DNA of 6,898 nucleotides from an uncultured Chlorobiaceae bacterium. Its GTDB lineage: Bacteria; Bacteroidota; Chlorobiia; Chlorobiales; Chlorobiaceae. This document shows positions 6,216 through 6,898 of this stretch, piece by piece. The stretch covers positions 1 through 6,898 of the forward strand of contig CAIQSY010000271.1 in assembly GCA_903874585.1 (NCBI GenBank), read 5' to 3'. A program made the position numbers and the translations under genes. The notes beneath the pieces are model-generated. The model was not told the origin of the DNA, ran no database searches, and was given only the letters and a program-made list of their open reading frames with translations. Position 1 is the stretch's first letter; each line of letters begins with the position of its first letter.

Positions 6216-6898
6216 ATGAGTACAGAGACTTACTGCGTTAAAGGGATGCACTGCGCAAGTTGTGCGGCCATCATCCAGAAAAAGCTTTCGAAAGTTGAGG
6301 GCATCAAAGAGGTGAATGTCAATCTCGCGACTGAGACTGCGCAGCTTGAGTTCGACAACAGCAGCCTGACGCCCGAAGAGCTCAATGAGATTGTCAACAA
6401 ATATGGCTACTCGCTGGAGCTTGAAGAGCCTCCGGCGGCGGCAGCACCCTCAGTTGCCGATTCTGCGGCAAAGCGTGCGGAAAAAGAGCAAGAGCTGCGT
6501 ACTCAGCTCAGAAAGGTACAGTTCGCCTTACCCGTGGCTCTGATGGTCTTTTTCCTGATGATGTGGGATATCGGTTCGATGTTCTCCAGTGTGATTCCGC
6601 ATCTGCCTATCTCCATGGAGCTTCTGAACATAGTCTTCATGCTCCTCTCCACTTGGATGGTGTTCCGCACCGGAGCGCCATTTCTCCACGGCATTGTCAT
6701 GTTTATCAGAAACGGAGCCGCAAGCATGGATACGCTCATCGGTATCGGCACCTTGACTGCATATCTTTACAGCGCCGTTATCACGCTGATTCCATCGGTG
6801 AAACATTTTCTGCACGCACCCGATTCCACCTACTTTGATGTAACGATTGTGGTGATCGGCTTCGTCCTGCTGGGAAAATATCTCGAAGCGCGATCGAA
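6216..6898 (+). CDS. copA: P1B-type heavy-metal (probably copper) ATPase, N-terminal part
   Basis: This ATP-driven metal export pump of the inner membrane is cut by the right edge after 227 codons. The N-terminus is one heavy-metal-associated domain (about 3-68) with the metal-binding motif GMHCASC (residues 10-16, Cys13 and Cys16). A linker of about 30 residues follows, rich in Ala and Pro and then in charged residues (about 71-100). Four hydrophobic segments come next (about 101-118, 136-152, 172-193 and 206-221). MDTLIGIGTLTAYLYS (171-186) and the FVLLGKYLEARS end are typical of CopA-like pumps. The intramembrane CPC motif, the phosphorylated Asp and the ATP-binding domain lie beyond the window. 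Cu+ specificity is therefore inferred from family resemblance. The 32-base gap without terminator suggests transcription together with prfC. Confidence 0.9.
   Translation, partial: MSTETYCVKGMHCASCAAIIQKKLSKVEGIKEVNVNLATETAQLEFDNSSLTPEELNEIVNKYGYSLELEEPPAAAAPSVADSAAKRAEKEQELRTQLRKVQFALPVALMVFFLMMWDIGSMFSSVIPHLPISMELLNIVFMLLSTWMVFRTGAPFLHGIVMFIRNGAASMDTLIGIGTLTAYLYSAVITLIPSVKHFLHAPDSTYFDVTIVVIGFVLLGKYLEARS

Noticed and set aside
6503..6838. Overlapping open frames on both strands at the right edge
   Set aside because: They are shadows of the metal ATPase gene, whose + frame from 6216 is supported by the GMHCASC motif and membrane segments.

Overview
The window carries six protein-coding genes, four complete and one cut at each edge. 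It reads as ordinary bacterial chromosome. I saw no transposase, integrase, phage gene, CRISPR array, rRNA or tRNA. A carotenoid-type phytoene synthase sits beside housekeeping genes, a bacterial class II lysyl-tRNA synthetase, a family I pyrophosphatase and peptide chain release factor 3. Base composition is moderate. This fits a phototrophic or pigmented bacterium, and a green sulfur bacterium (Chlorobi) is my best guess. That guess comes from general resemblance of the proteins and was not tested by any search.

Layout: (1) The 3' part of crtB is on the + strand at the left edge. (2) lysS (+) follows after a 68-base gap with no terminator. (3) A short intergenic stretch holds a 12-bp perfect palindrome and a GC-rich 8-bp hairpin. 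It separates lysS from the convergent ppa (-). (4) ppa has a well-formed sigma-70-type promoter in the 100-base gap upstream of it. (5) An AGCS-family sodium:amino-acid symporter gene lies on the - strand; its start is best placed at an internal ATG with a clear ribosome binding site. (6) A 269-base divergent intergenic region carries two inverted repeats and a doubtful 48-codon ORF. (7) prfC (+) is followed 32 bases later by the 5' part of a P1B-type heavy-metal (probably copper) ATPase gene. These two look co-transcribed.

Functionally, phytoene synthase and lysyl-tRNA synthetase both release pyrophosphate, which the neighbouring pyrophosphatase hydrolyses. LysS and RF3 both serve translation. 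The symporter imports small amino acids with Na+, and the ATPase exports metal. Apart from the possible crtB-lysS and prfC-copA read-through, nothing suggests a single pathway cluster.

I found no convincing undescribed system. The points worth a second look are small: repeats around the lysS start codon, the ppa promoter with a tandem repeat in its initially transcribed region, the inverted repeats in the symporter/prfC gap, and the prfC-copA pairing.
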